This document shows, one piece after another, positions 1-9,773 of a stretch of 64,000 nucleotides of DNA. A program made the position numbers and the translations under genes. This DNA is from an uncultured Akkermansia sp. GTDB lineage: Bacteria > Verrucomicrobiota > Verrucomicrobiia > Verrucomicrobiales > Akkermansiaceae. The notes under the pieces were generated by a model. That model did not search any database and was not told where the DNA came from. It was given only the letters and a program-made list of their open reading frames with translations. The stretch's first letter is position 1. The number at the start of each line of letters is the position of its first letter. Where the stretch lies: contig CASFPZ010000004.1 in assembly GCA_949296365.1 (NCBI GenBank), forward strand, positions 1 through 64,000. The letters are read 5' to 3'.

Positions 1-2065
1 CTAATATATTCAAAATCGATCCGGGTTTAATAGTCATCGACGTAGTAGCTCCGTTACCATCAGATCCGGTAAAATTTTGAATATTGTAAGTACCAACGCT
101 TCCACTATCATCACCCAAAGTAAAGGAAACACCTGAAGCGCCCAATTGGAGATAATTCATCGTCATCGACGACTGATTTTTTAGTATAAGCGTTGTTGTG
201 CTTGTTGGTCTTATCCCTTGTGTAACAACTAGCCCGGCCCTTCCTGATTCACTTCCTAACGTTAGTGTCGTTCCTGTAAAATTCAAACTTCCAATTTCGC
301 CGCCCGACTCGATCGTTGCATTGCTCGTCAACGTCAAATCCCCGGTTCCAGACAGAGAACCAATGGTCGATTCAGAGCCCAAAGTCAACGTGCCAGAACC
401 ATTCAGAGTCAATGAACCCACCTCTATACTGCCAGCCGTAGTCCCGTTGTTGACAGCATAAGCATTGGAGGAAGTGAAAATGAACTCATCAACTGTCAAC
501 TTGGATCCATTCAAAACGATTTCATCCGTCGTTGAGCTGTCGGTATCGCCGCGAATCAGCAATGTATTCATTGTATACCCATTCGCATTGTCCAAAGTCA
601 CCGAACCACCGTCGCGATAGTAAGAATAATCGCCCGATGCACTATTGGATTGCAGGAGGCTCATTCCAGTTTCGCTGAATGTTACCAAATACCCATCGTA
701 TGAGCTAGCTTCATAAACAAGGCCATTCTGCTCGAGATAAATGGAAGATAACATTACTTCTCTGTCTCCATTAGCATAGAATGAGAAAGCAGAGTGGTTG
801 TTGCCATCCAACTCTAACGTTAAACTGCCGCTGGTAATATCTAATTGGCGCAATTTGACTTCTCCTGAGGATCCTGTCAGAGCTATCGAAGCTGGTCCCT
901 GTAAATTAATCCTGTTTATTACGATTGGATCAGTTCCCAAATTGGCTGCCAAAGTACTACCGCCAGACAGTGTTAGAGCTATCGATTCCTGCGACAACGT
1001 GTCATTATAATTCAACGTTGTATTGGACAATGCCAAATTGCCAGAAAATGCGCTGAAGTCATTCAATGTGTAATCAGCAGCGGCTCCGCTAAGAGTCAAC
1101 GTGCCACTGCCAGTCAAAGCCTCAATCGTCACCGAACTGTCGCCCGAAATATCAAATACAGAAGTCCCGGACCCAGATAAACTGGAAATTGTATAATTGC
1201 CGCTATTGCCTATGCGCAAGGTACCTCCATTAATGGCAAATGACGATTCGTTGAGATCAACTACATTTTGAAGGACGACAGTTCCGTTGCCAGTTTTCGT
1301 CACTTGATGACCGTTTAGAGTTACTTCCCCAGCAATTGTGCCTGTTTCGGAAGTGTTATAAACATTAAGCTGAGTATCCTCGACTAGGATTACTTGTCCA
1401 GCAATGGTGTTGCCGTTATTAAAACGAATAGATGCATTATTTGTACTATTACCCTCTTCATAAATAGAAGCCCCTAAATAAATAATTTGGTCGGCATTTG
1501 TCATGTTGCTATTCAGGAACAATTGCCCACCAACAACGTAAATTCTATCGACATTAACTAGATAACTACTGTCATTCTGTTGCCAACGTCCTGATGCCAA
1601 CCATATCGAATCGGCAGTGATCGGCCCGTTGATCGTCATTTGACTACCATTTGAAGCAGTCCACGTTGCCGAATCCGTCAACGCATTAAACACGGGAGCA
1701 TCATTGGGACTCATCTCAAAAGGATCGTCAGCAATACCTGAGTCCCACGTACCTGTAGTCAATTTTAAATTGAAGCCATCCCAGTTAAGCGAGCTTCCCG
1801 TATTCCCATTCGACGTGTAGTTAATCACAGTATTACTCGCGCCAGTCGAAGGGGAATTAATGGCGCCACGGGAACCTACACCCGTAGTCAACTGGGTATA
1901 ATCGATTCCAGAATCCCAAGCAAAAACTGAAGTTGTTAAACCTGAAATCAGCGACATAGCAAAAATACCACCTGCGCAACAAGCGGCAGAAGTCGTTATT
2001 GGCGAGCGGTGAGAAAAGACAGCAAGAAGCGCTGTACGGAGGGGAAGAGGTAATCGTAGCTTCAT
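1..2065 (-). CDS. Autotransporter-type beta-strand repeat protein (5' part)
   Basis: The reverse strand is open without a stop from an ATG at 2065 to the window edge, so at least 688 residues are present and the C-terminus lies outside. The first ~45 residues look like a long signal peptide (basic start, hydrophobic stretch ending near SVFAWD). The rest is low in charge and rich in Gly, Ser, Thr, Asn with recurrent patterns such as GSGTLTLG, SLSGTGDLTL and NLALSNTTL. These are typical of autotransporter-associated beta-strand repeats that build right-handed beta-helices in surface proteins. In Verrucomicrobiota such giants often end in a PEP-CTERM-like or beta-barrel anchor; neither can be checked here. 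Likely role: surface adhesin or matrix protein. It lies upstream of, and on the same strand as, nothing obviously co-transcribed. Family assignment is by composition and repeat pattern only. Confidence 0.8.
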   Translation of the reverse strand, partial: MKLRLPLPLRTALLAVFSHRSPITTSAACCAGGIFAMSLISGLTTSVFAWDSGIDYTQLTTGVGSRGAINSPSTGASNTVINYTSNGNTGSSLNWDGFNLKLTTGTWDSGIADDPFEMSPNDAPVFNALTDSATWTASNGSQMTINGPITADSIWLASGRWQQNDSSYLVNVDRIYVVGGQLFLNSNMTNADQIIYLGASIYEEGNSTNNASIRFNNGNTIAGQVILVEDTQLNVYNTSETGTIAGEVTLNGHQVTKTGNGTVVLQNVVDLNESSFAINGGTLRIGNSGNYTISSLSGSGTSVFDISGDSSVTIEALTGSGTLTLSGAAADYTLNDFSAFSGNLALSNTTLNYNDTLSQESIALTLSGGSTLAANLGTDPIVINRINLQGPASIALTGSSGEVKLRQLDITSGSLTLELDGNNHSAFSFYANGDREVMLSSIYLEQNGLVYEASSYDGYLVTFSETGMSLLQSNSASGDYSYYRDGGSVTLDNANGYTMNTLLIRGDTDSSTTDEIVLNGSKLTVDEFIFTSSNAYAVNNGTTAGSIEVGSLTLNGSGTLTLGSESTIGSLSGTGDLTLTSNATIESGGEIGSLNFTGTTLTLGSESGRAGLVVTQGIRPTSTTTLILKNQSSMTMNYLQLGASGVSFTLGDDSGSVGTYNIQNFTGSDGNGATTSMTIKPGSILNIL

Positions 2066-2287
2066 AATAGTATTTTTTTATGCAACCATTTCTCCTTCAA
2101 AAAGCAAGAAAAAAGTGTAATTTATTTTACATAGGGATGAAAAAGGCAGAATTCAAGTAAACCCAGAGAGGTATTTTGTTTTCTCTGTTTTGCTGAAATT
2201 CAATTGGAGATTGAAAGAAATCAGCCGACAGGAGAGGATTTACTCGAGTCGGCTGAAATTAAAGAGCAAGTTTAGGACAAGAAACGC

Positions 2288-4849
2288 TTATGGAGTTTCG
2301 ACCGTTGCCGCTTGGCTTAAATTGCGGCTTGAGTTACCAACTCGAATTTCATAAACGCCAGCTTCCTTTTTCCATTGATGAGTTTTGATATCCCAAAACG
2401 AGAAGGCCCGATCGTCCAAAACGAATTCAACGGTTTTCGTTTCTCCTGGTTGGAGAAATACTTTTTGGAATCCCTTGAGTTCTTTCGGAGGACGAGGGAC
2501 AGAAGCTTGCGGATCGGACACATAAAGTTGAACCACTTCAGCACCGGCTCGTTTGCCCGTGTTAGTGACGCGAGTACTCACATGAACCTCCCCTTTGTCA
2601 ACGTGTTGAGTTGTCGGATGATCAATCGAGAAAGTCGTGTAAGACAATCCATATCCAAATGGGAAAACAGGTTCAATTTTCTGTTGGTCAAACCAGCGGT
2701 AACCAATGAAAACGCCTTCCTTGTAATCAGTGTGCGGATTCGTAGACAAAGGACCGAGCGTACCCGGATAAGTTCCCTGAGCGTGGCAAGCATAATCTTG
2801 CTCGCGTTTACCAAAGGTGCAAGTCAATTTCCCGCTAGGATTTACCTTGCCAAAGAGAATATCCGCAATGGCATTACCTGCTTCTTGTCCACCATACCAA
2901 GCCTCTAAAACACCCTCTACTGAATCGATCCAGGGATCAAGTTTGACAACAGAGCCATTAACCAGAACGACGATGACTCTCTTGTTGACAGCAGCCAGTT
3001 TTTGAATCAGCTCTGCTTGAGGTCCAATCAGTTCCAGATTAGGAATGTCTGTTGTCGACTGTCCCCAACCACCTTCAGTATCGTATGAGTGATTGGTTCC
3101 TCCAACAAAAATGACAGCGTCGGCCTCTTTTGCGGCGTTTACAGCAGCCTCCATGTTTTGTCTGGGATCCTTCCAGACAAGTCGAGCATAAGCATCGCCG
3201 CCCACGTCATTATATTCCATCTTGATATCGTACTCCTGTCCTTCCTGGAGAGTAACGTCAGCCAAAACCGTGTGAATGCCCGGTTTCCAGGAATCAACAA
3301 TCATTTTGCCATCAAGCCAAATGCGAACGCCGTCATCGGCCTGAGCGCCAAGTTGAAACGTTCCAGAAACAGGCGAAACCAATTTACCAGACCAACGAAC
3401 GGACAACTTACTCTTAGGCATTGCTGGATCAGATGGTATGCCAAACATGGCTTTGCCCCATTTGCAATCAATAGCTTTGGATATACCTGTCACGACAGGA
3501 GAGCCTTTTAGATCAGGATTATCGAAATATTCTCCTTTCAGGCCCTCTTGGCCGTCGTTTGTTTTGAGATAGCGGGACGGTAGAACGACGAGGTCGTTGT
3601 CGAATGTAAAACCAGCTTTGTAGACGACTTTGTCCTTGCCGAGTACGTTAACAATCCCCTGCAATGGGGTAATTTCGTAGGGAGACATCACGCCGCCGGA
3701 TCCGCCTCCGCCGCGATGTTCCTTGTCGGCATTGGGCCCTACGACCAGAACTTTCTTCAACTGCTGGATGTCGAGCGGCAAAGCTTGTTGATCATTTTTT
3801 AACAACACCATGCCTTCTGCCGCCAGTTCACGTATTTTTTTCTGATGGGCAGGAGTTTGCACTTCACCTGCTTTCCGGGCTTCTGGATTCAATACATTAG
3901 TACGCAAATTCAAGCGCAACATACGGCGCACTTTCTCATCGAGCACGCTCATGGGGACCTCGCCAGATTTGACCAACTTGAGCAGCGTTTGATCCTTGGC
4001 AAACAAACTGGATCCCATTTCCAAATCGAGCCCTCCGAGCGCAGCCCCTTTGGCGTCCCATACTGCCACCCAATCAGAAACGACCAAACCATCAAACCCC
4101 CATTCTTTTTTTAACAGATCTTCTTGCAACCATTTGTTCTGCGACGTATACACTCCGTTCAAGCGATTGTAAGATGACATCAACGACCAGGTTTTACCCT
4201 TTTTAACCGCCATTTCAAATGGTACTAAGTAAAGTTCGCGCAAAGTCCGTTCGTCGACATTGGAACTAGAGAGACAACGGTGGTTTTCCTGGTTGTTGGC
4301 GACAAAGTGTTTGACGCAAGCCGATACTCCCTGGCTTTGTACTCCTTGAATATAAGCAGCCGCCATCGAACCGCTCAAATACGGATCTTCTCCGTAATAT
4401 TCAAAGTTGCGACCACATCTTGGCGTACGCATCAGATTGACACCTGGTCCCAAAATCATATGCCGCTTGAGCGCCAACATTTCCTCGCCAATCAATTTGC
4501 CGTATTCTCGAGCGGCTTCCGTATTCCACGTACATGATAGATTAATTCCCGTTGGTAGCGCACTTGGCTCAGTAAACCGAGTAATCCCCTGAGGACCGTC
4601 TGCTATTTTTAACAGATCAATACCCAAACGTTTCACCCCACCTGCCTCCATCCACGAACGACCATAACACAAGTGAACTTTTTCTTCGACAGTTAGTTGC
4701 TTCAAAATCAACTCTATCCTTTGCTCCATCGGCATGTCCAATGTCCCCAAATTAGGAGTAGTAGGCAATGATTCCTTTGCCACAACAGATTGTCCTAAAG
4801 CCAAGGCTGTTAACATAAGAGCAACGCCTGACTGTTTCCAACGCTTCAT
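2288..4849 (-). CDS. Secreted GH3 beta-glycosidase with PA14 insert
   Basis: A glycoside hydrolase family 3 enzyme, expected to remove terminal beta-linked glucose, xylose or related sugars from oligosaccharides outside the cytoplasm. Start at 4849 gives MKRWKQSG followed by a hydrophobic signal peptide ending near VVAKES; the open frame extends to 4915 but that adds only a basic stretch before the signal. A GGAAGG lies 11 bases upstream of 4849. The GH3 barrel runs from about residue 35 to 320; the catalytic nucleophile is D259 in VVSDWVAVW. The second domain starts near AEGMVLLKND. A PA14 carbohydrate-binding domain is inserted around residues 440-580 (GLKGEYFDN onward), as in beta-glucosidase/beta-xylosidase subgroups. 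A fibronectin-III-like domain (VTNTGKRAGAEVVQLYV) closes the protein. Length 853 aa is normal for PA14-containing GH3. Substrate cannot be decided from sequence. Confidence 0.93.
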   Translation of the reverse strand: MKRWKQSGVALMLTALALGQSVVAKESLPTTPNLGTLDMPMEQRIELILKQLTVEEKVHLCYGRSWMEAGGVKRLGIDLLKIADGPQGITRFTEPSALPTGINLSCTWNTEAAREYGKLIGEEMLALKRHMILGPGVNLMRTPRCGRNFEYYGEDPYLSGSMAAAYIQGVQSQGVSACVKHFVANNQENHRCLSSSNVDERTLRELYLVPFEMAVKKGKTWSLMSSYNRLNGVYTSQNKWLQEDLLKKEWGFDGLVVSDWVAVWDAKGAALGGLDLEMGSSLFAKDQTLLKLVKSGEVPMSVLDEKVRRMLRLNLRTNVLNPEARKAGEVQTPAHQKKIRELAAEGMVLLKNDQQALPLDIQQLKKVLVVGPNADKEHRGGGGSGGVMSPYEITPLQGIVNVLGKDKVVYKAGFTFDNDLVVLPSRYLKTNDGQEGLKGEYFDNPDLKGSPVVTGISKAIDCKWGKAMFGIPSDPAMPKSKLSVRWSGKLVSPVSGTFQLGAQADDGVRIWLDGKMIVDSWKPGIHTVLADVTLQEGQEYDIKMEYNDVGGDAYARLVWKDPRQNMEAAVNAAKEADAVIFVGGTNHSYDTEGGWGQSTTDIPNLELIGPQAELIQKLAAVNKRVIVVLVNGSVVKLDPWIDSVEGVLEAWYGGQEAGNAIADILFGKVNPSGKLTCTFGKREQDYACHAQGTYPGTLGPLSTNPHTDYKEGVFIGYRWFDQQKIEPVFPFGYGLSYTTFSIDHPTTQHVDKGEVHVSTRVTNTGKRAGAEVVQLYVSDPQASVPRPPKELKGFQKVFLQPGETKTVEFVLDDRAFSFWDIKTHQWKKEAGVYEIRVGNSSRNLSQAATVETP

Positions 4850-5095
4850 GGATTTCTTTTCCTTCCTGACGATTTTTGATCGCTGACGATGCATTGTTCG
4901 TTCTGTCATACGCACAATATTACGCTATACCTCTTCGAATATTTCACAATATTTTAAATTATCAATTATTGACTTGTTGTGATTAAATTACATTTTCTAG
5001 ATTTCTGTGTAAGTTTGTAGATTCCATCATATCATAGAGACTTGTTAACTGAGCATGAATTTGTTAGTTTGTTAAGGAACTTGTAACCTTATAAT

Positions 5096-6193
5096 ATGAG
5101 ATCAATCATTGTTCAAATTGGGTGTTGTCTAATGGTATTGCCAGCAATGGCAGAGTGGGTATGGCACGATCCGATGAAGGAAGCTTTTCCGGTGATTCAA
5201 AACCAGGGCTTCCAGGATGAAATGAAACATTCGTACGCTCGCCTGCCAGATCGAGCAAAAAATGTCGTGCGGCCAGCGGTGTGGGGGTTATCTCGCAATT
5301 CAGCAGGTTTAGCTATTTATTTTTCCAGCAATGCGACGGAAATCCAGGTGAGATACCAAGTTACCGGCGGGATCGCCATGCCCCATATGCCAGCAACCGG
5401 TGTTTCAGGAATTGACTTGTACCGCATGACGAAGGACGGGGAGGAACAATTTTGTTTTGGAAGTTACAACATCCAACCAACGAGCACGTATACCTACCGA
5501 ATCACTCCATCCCAAGGGGACTCCCAAAATACTGAATACAGACTCTACTTGCCACTTTACAACAGCGTGAAAACATTGGAAATTGGCGTACCAGCTGAGA
5601 AAGGAACAACTTTTAAATTCATTCCTGCCTCTAAGGAGAAGCCTATCGTATTGTATGGCACCTCGATCGCCCAAGGAGCTTGCGCTTCTCGGCCAGCCAT
5701 GGCATGGGCGACTATTCTACAGCGTTCGCTTGACCTCCCATTGATCAATTTAGGTTTTTCCGGCAATGGCAGGTTAGAGCCCGAAGTTCTGAGATTCATC
5801 GCCGAAATTGATGCTCGGATGTATATTCTGGATTGTATGCCCAACTTGTTCAACGAGGAAGCTGAAAAAATTACCGAGTTAGCAACAAATGCAGTACGCG
5901 ATCTCCGGGTTCAACACTCGGTTCCCATTCTTTTGGTCGAGCACGACGGCTATGGTGACATGGTAACCAATGAAAATCGTAGAAAGGCAGTGATGAAATC
6001 CAATCAAGCCCTTCGCAAGGCTTATGAGCAATTACAAGATGCTGGAATTCAAGAACTATATTACATCTCTCGTGAAGAGCTCAATCTCTCTCCTGATGGT
6101 TGGGTGGATGGAACGCACCCGACAGATCTTGGCATGCAGCAACAAGCCCAAGCGGTGGGGGAAAAAGTGCGAGCCATCCTCGAGAAACAATAA
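5096..6193 (+). CDS. Secreted SGNH-family esterase (GxDLY type)
   Basis: A 365-residue SGNH hydrolase, probably deacetylating or de-esterifying a carbohydrate. Residues 1-19 form a short signal peptide (hydrophobic, ending PAMA). The N-terminal beta-sandwich carries the GxDLY signature (GIDLY, 105-109). The hydrolase domain begins near residue 183 with block I GTSIAQG, nucleophile S190, then the glycine/asparagine blocks GFSGNG and DCMPN, and ends with DGTHPTD providing the Asp-His pair. This two-domain layout (GxDLY followed by Lipase_GDSL_3-like) is a recognised family. It is divergent from the GH3 gene and converges on the PL8 gene, so it belongs to the same polysaccharide-processing island and may strip ester groups that block the lyase. 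TATAAT sits directly against the start codon, which is too close to be this gene's promoter. Confidence 0.88.
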   Translation: MRSIIVQIGCCLMVLPAMAEWVWHDPMKEAFPVIQNQGFQDEMKHSYARLPDRAKNVVRPAVWGLSRNSAGLAIYFSSNATEIQVRYQVTGGIAMPHMPATGVSGIDLYRMTKDGEEQFCFGSYNIQPTSTYTYRITPSQGDSQNTEYRLYLPLYNSVKTLEIGVPAEKGTTFKFIPASKEKPIVLYGTSIAQGACASRPAMAWATILQRSLDLPLINLGFSGNGRLEPEVLRFIAEIDARMYILDCMPNLFNEEAEKITELATNAVRDLRVQHSVPILLVEHDGYGDMVTNENRRKAVMKSNQALRKAYEQLQDAGIQELYYISREELNLSPDGWVDGTHPTDLGMQQQAQAVGEKVRAILEKQ

Positions 6194-6246
6194 CTGTCTT
6201 TAGTTGCTGATGACAAGTGATCTTATTGTCCCAATTCCAGAAAATT

Positions 6247-6280
6247 GGTTGTTCCGCTGATCGGCGGGACAACCCTTCTC
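6247..6280. terminator. Bidirectional terminator between convergent genes
   Basis: GGTTGTTCCGC and GCGGGACAACC form an 11-bp stem (one G-U pair) with a 6-base loop. The reverse strand continues into AATTTTC and the forward strand into CTTCTC. It lies between the ends of the convergent esterase and PL8 genes, so it probably serves both. Confidence 0.6.
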
Positions 6281-6316
6281 AAGGGCGAGAATGGTACGAA
6301 ATAAGAAACCTAGGAT

Positions 6317-8428
6317 TCAAGAACGATCTATCGGAGCAACGTGTATTTTCAGATTTTGGTTGTCTAACGTCACCTCAACGCAACCGCCACGACCACCGGG
6401 CAAACAAGCTCGAATTGCATTGTTTCCCTCTGGAATTGTCAGCGCACAGGGGACCTTGACCTTAACAATACGTCCATCTGAAAGTTTACATGAACTTGGT
6501 TCAAAGAACACGATCCGCGTTTCTCCCTGATATTCAACGGCATGCACATTGTCAGAAGTATTGATAACGTTGACGTCGTCCCATAGTCGGTCAGCTGAGT
6601 ATTCCCCCAACAGTTTGTTCCCTTGAGGCAATACGTGGTAGATATAGCCAGCTGACTGAGGATTTTTGCCATGATTGACAGCCAGCAGAAAGATATTTTG
6701 AGTGACCGAGCCCGGATCGGACGCAGAACGAATGGATTTCCAGGATCCAGTGCGGCAAGTCCGTTCGTGAATCAATTCAGTTTTTAACGGGAAGAGGTAC
6801 AACGAGTTCCCATGAAGAACACCTTGAACATGATCTCCGCGCAGCGTTTGTCGCTCTTGTTTTGTTTCCAGCAAATTTTGTTCGACTGTTGTTACGATAG
6901 GGCCGTCATTTTCTTCCAATTGATCGTTGGAGTACTGGATATCGCTGCCAATGCAAACGATTCGATCTGGATAAACAAACCAGGATTTATTAGCTGTCAG
7001 GCCAAAACGGTTCAACGACATTGCCGCTATGCCAGAGTCGTCAACCACTGCGAATGAACTTCCGCCCCGGCGGCCACTCCATTTTGGGAAAGCAGGTAAC
7101 TTCCCCCGCCTACTCGTAACCCCAGGAATACACGACCAATCCCAGGCAGGGAAAATATCGCGGTATTCGCCACTGTTTTTGTAAACAAACATGCAGCCAT
7201 CTCCTAAATAGGCTCCTTTCAGATTATCTCCGTTACACTCTTCTCCTGCAATTGTACGAGTCGATGACAAACGCAATGTTGTCATCCAAGTTGCTGTTCG
7301 ATGTACTAGGTAGTCGGAATACGGGAAGGCGCGTGTGCCAGTCACTGTTTCAGTACACTGAGAATTGGGGTTAAAGGAACCTATTTCTTGAGTTAGAGAT
7401 GGACTCCAAATGTCCAATTCTCGACGCCTGGGCGAATTGACGCTAGCAAGCATGCGGCACACGTGAATAATGGTAGGCCCCTGTTCGCGTCCGTTGTACG
7501 AAATTTGCCTACCCCAAGCGCTGTAATCGAGGAGACTGCCCCAACACATCCAACGAGTGCCGTCGAGCAAGTAACGTTCGACAAGGTCCCGGCGATCACT
7601 TCGCTCCCAGGGAGTACCAGCCGTAACGACAGCATATTTGGCAGCTGAGTGCAAGTAGTGAAGCCCATAATTACCCTGATAAAACATCGGACCATGTTGC
7701 TGGAACGACATGTCCGGCTGGATTCCCTCTTCACCGCGACGAGAAATACAGATCGTCTTTGAGAATACCTCAAGAGCTTGGTTAACGCGTTGAGCATCAC
7801 GTTCGACAAGGGCAGCCAGGAACGAGTTCCAACTCATCCACAATTTGTTTTGTCCGGTGCGGCTTGGTCGAATTTTGCTGGTCAATTGGTGAAAACACGC
7901 TTGGCGTTCTGGCGTCATAGCCTCATTATCTATAAGCAACATGATATTACCCAATAGCAATGGCACGTAGACTTCGTTATTCCACCAGTTAGGATTTTTC
8001 GGTTGATGAGTTAACCACCAATCCAACGACTTCAAACAAATTTCCCGCACTTGATAACGTGCTTGGACTTGCCGTGGGTAAACGTGCAAAGCAATAGCCG
8101 CTTGCCGACAATACTCAAGGTGGGTTAGTGTTTTCCAATCAGAGCGATTTTGATTCGAGTAATCGACTCCTCGAAATGTTCCTGATTCTTGGAAGAGTTT
8201 TTGCAGTTTAGCTAAATCTTTTTCTCGGACAATTGGAGCTTCATCAACGCCGTGACCTAAACCAATATTCCTTTGGGCTTGAATGGCTACTCGAGTAGGC
8301 GCTGTTTCCATTTGAACAATTCGTTCCTGGAAGAGTTTCCATTGAGATTCGTCTATAGCCTGTGCATGAACCGTCCACACAGCAACCGCCATCGTTCCAC
8401 AAATAAGACATATTGACAGAGTCTCCAT
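6317..8428 (-). CDS. Polysaccharide lyase family 8
   Basis: Secreted lyase of the hyaluronate/chondroitin/xanthan lyase family, cleaving uronic-acid-containing polysaccharide by beta-elimination and leaving a 4,5-unsaturated uronyl end. Residues 1-23 are a signal peptide ending VHAQA. The (alpha/alpha) domain contains the aromatic patch NWWNNEV (147-153), the catalytic-type Asn N194 in TGQN, and H245 and Y254 in QQHGPMFYQGNYG, matching the Asn-His-Tyr set of PL8. Beta-sandwich domains follow (KLPAFPKWSGRRGGS region onward). At 703 aa it is slightly short compared with Gram-positive PL8 lyases but normal for the core enzyme. It starts ten bases after the GH105 gene ends, so the two are co-transcribed: the lyase product is the substrate type of the downstream hydrolase. 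Exact polymer (glycosaminoglycan or xanthan-like) is not decidable. Confidence 0.9.
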   Translation of the reverse strand: METLSICLICGTMAVAVWTVHAQAIDESQWKLFQERIVQMETAPTRVAIQAQRNIGLGHGVDEAPIVREKDLAKLQKLFQESGTFRGVDYSNQNRSDWKTLTHLEYCRQAAIALHVYPRQVQARYQVREICLKSLDWWLTHQPKNPNWWNNEVYVPLLLGNIMLLIDNEAMTPERQACFHQLTSKIRPSRTGQNKLWMSWNSFLAALVERDAQRVNQALEVFSKTICISRRGEEGIQPDMSFQQHGPMFYQGNYGLHYLHSAAKYAVVTAGTPWERSDRRDLVERYLLDGTRWMCWGSLLDYSAWGRQISYNGREQGPTIIHVCRMLASVNSPRRRELDIWSPSLTQEIGSFNPNSQCTETVTGTRAFPYSDYLVHRTATWMTTLRLSSTRTIAGEECNGDNLKGAYLGDGCMFVYKNSGEYRDIFPAWDWSCIPGVTSRRGKLPAFPKWSGRRGGSSFAVVDDSGIAAMSLNRFGLTANKSWFVYPDRIVCIGSDIQYSNDQLEENDGPIVTTVEQNLLETKQERQTLRGDHVQGVLHGNSLYLFPLKTELIHERTCRTGSWKSIRSASDPGSVTQNIFLLAVNHGKNPQSAGYIYHVLPQGNKLLGEYSADRLWDDVNVINTSDNVHAVEYQGETRIVFFEPSSCKLSDGRIVKVKVPCALTIPEGNNAIRACLPGGRGGCVEVTLDNQNLKIHVAPIDRS

Positions 8429-8437
8429 AAGTCTTCC

Positions 8438-9619
8438 TCATTTGGTTGGAGCTAAGCGAAGTATCTCAGAAGCTGTCATCAAAAAGCCCCCTACTCCGTA
8501 AACTTCTGTATGTTCTTTGGTAACTTTTTTCGGAGAAGCTCCTACTGGCTGTACCCAATACAGTTGCCCTTGCGGATTTACTGAGTTCACCAAAGCTTTC
8601 CAACTTTTTTGCAATGCTGGCATAAATTGGTCACGAGGAAGAATGCCCTCAGAAATTCCATAGGCCAATCCATAAGAAATGAATCCAGTACCGCTTGTTT
8701 CCGGAGCTGGATAACTGTCGGGATCGAGTAAGCTAGCTCGCCAATAACCGTCTGGACACTGTAGTTCGACAAGACGGGTACACAATCTTACAAACAGTTC
8801 TTGATAGTATGGACGGAACTCCGTATCATTCTCGGGCAATTCCTTCAGCATTTCGACCAACCCTGCAACAACCCAACCATTACCACGTCCCCAGAAGATT
8901 TTTCTGCCATTGGCTTCTCGCTTTTGGAAATACGAGCTATCGCGGAAAAAGAGTCTCTCTTCTTTATCGAACAATTTTTCATAAGTCGCTAAAAACTCTC
9001 GATGGGCAAAATCCATGAATTGTTTGTTTTGTGTCAACGCATACATCCGTGCATACACTGGTGGAGCCATGAACAATGCATCGCACCATGACCAACGTTC
9101 TAATGTGGACGGTTTGCCGTAATTTAGATCCAGACTGTTGGTAGAAGGATGGTTGATTACCCACTCGGTTCTCGCTTGAGTTGGCCAAAACATGACAGGT
9201 TTGTTATACTTGCGGTACATGTCCAAATATGTTTGGCTCACAGCAATGTCATCTGCATGGTACATGCGCGGTGCGGGCTGCCACTTTTGTTTCTGAAATC
9301 GTTTCATTAACCAGTCGGCGTATTTTTTGTCCTGCGTCGCCTCGGCCCAATCCATCATTCCTACGTACAAAGCTGCATTGAGCCAACTTTCTGGGAACGA
9401 CGAACTGGGCATATTTTCGAAATGCTCAAGTTGCCACTTGGCTACGGCATGGCCGACTTTTAAAATAGCCTCTCGGTTAATATCTACTGAAAAATGGGTT
9501 TCTGCCATTTGTTCTGATGGCGCCATGGCTTCAGTTTTTGCAAGACTAGGTAAAACCACAGAACTTGCGAGAACTACCATTAACATGCTGGTCGATAAGT
9601 AGGAAAAAGAAGACATCAT
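8438..9619 (-). CDS. GH105/GH88 unsaturated uronyl hydrolase
   Basis: A 393-residue (alpha/alpha)6-barrel glycoside hydrolase that removes the unsaturated uronic acid left by polysaccharide lyases. It has a signal peptide (residues 1-28, hydrophobic core MLMVVLASSVVLP). Family signs: HADDIAVSQTYLDMY near 121-135 and WSWCDALFMAPP near 176-187 supply the two conserved aspartates (D123/124 and D180), followed by FWGRGNGWVVAG, and ETSGTGFISYGLAYGI near the end. The pattern is closest to GH105 (YteR-like, unsaturated rhamnogalacturonyl hydrolase), but GH88 enzymes acting on glycosaminoglycan disaccharides are related, and pairing with PL8 makes that specificity possible. It is the promoter-proximal gene of a two-gene operon with the PL8 lyase. 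Confidence 0.88.
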   Translation of the reverse strand: MMSSFSYLSTSMLMVVLASSVVLPSLAKTEAMAPSEQMAETHFSVDINREAILKVGHAVAKWQLEHFENMPSSSFPESWLNAALYVGMMDWAEATQDKKYADWLMKRFQKQKWQPAPRMYHADDIAVSQTYLDMYRKYNKPVMFWPTQARTEWVINHPSTNSLDLNYGKPSTLERWSWCDALFMAPPVYARMYALTQNKQFMDFAHREFLATYEKLFDKEERLFFRDSSYFQKREANGRKIFWGRGNGWVVAGLVEMLKELPENDTEFRPYYQELFVRLCTRLVELQCPDGYWRASLLDPDSYPAPETSGTGFISYGLAYGISEGILPRDQFMPALQKSWKALVNSVNPQGQLYWVQPVGASPKKVTKEHTEVYGVGGFLMTASEILRLAPTK

Positions 9620-9703
9620 GAAGGAAAGTAAATGGTGAAGAGTTTAATATGGAGGGAACATACTGACCATAAATACGCTAGACGACATTGTTTCCTTTCA
9701 CAT

Positions 9704-9739
9704 GAAAAAGAGGATGCAGAGAACCCGCACCCTCTCTTT
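9704..9739 (-). terminator. Probable terminator of the fumarase gene
   Basis: On the reverse strand AAAGAG(AG)GGTGC pairs with GCATCCTCTTT, an 11-bp stem with a 2-base bulge and one G-U pair, followed by a T-rich run (CTTTTTC). It sits 35 bases after the fumarase stop. Confidence 0.5.
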
Positions 9740-9773
9740 CAAAAATTATATGTACAATGGAAATCCAGCCCTA

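Noticed and set aside
1-2065. Forward-strand open frames at 198-461 and 798-1010
   Set aside because: They are antisense to the continuous autotransporter-like frame on the reverse strand.
2375-2908. 177-residue forward open frame
   Set aside because: Antisense to the GH3 enzyme, which has intact motifs throughout.
5070-5095. TTGTTA...TATAAT promoter just before the esterase gene
   Set aside because: The TATAAT ends immediately before the ATG, so transcription would begin inside the coding sequence and lose the signal peptide.
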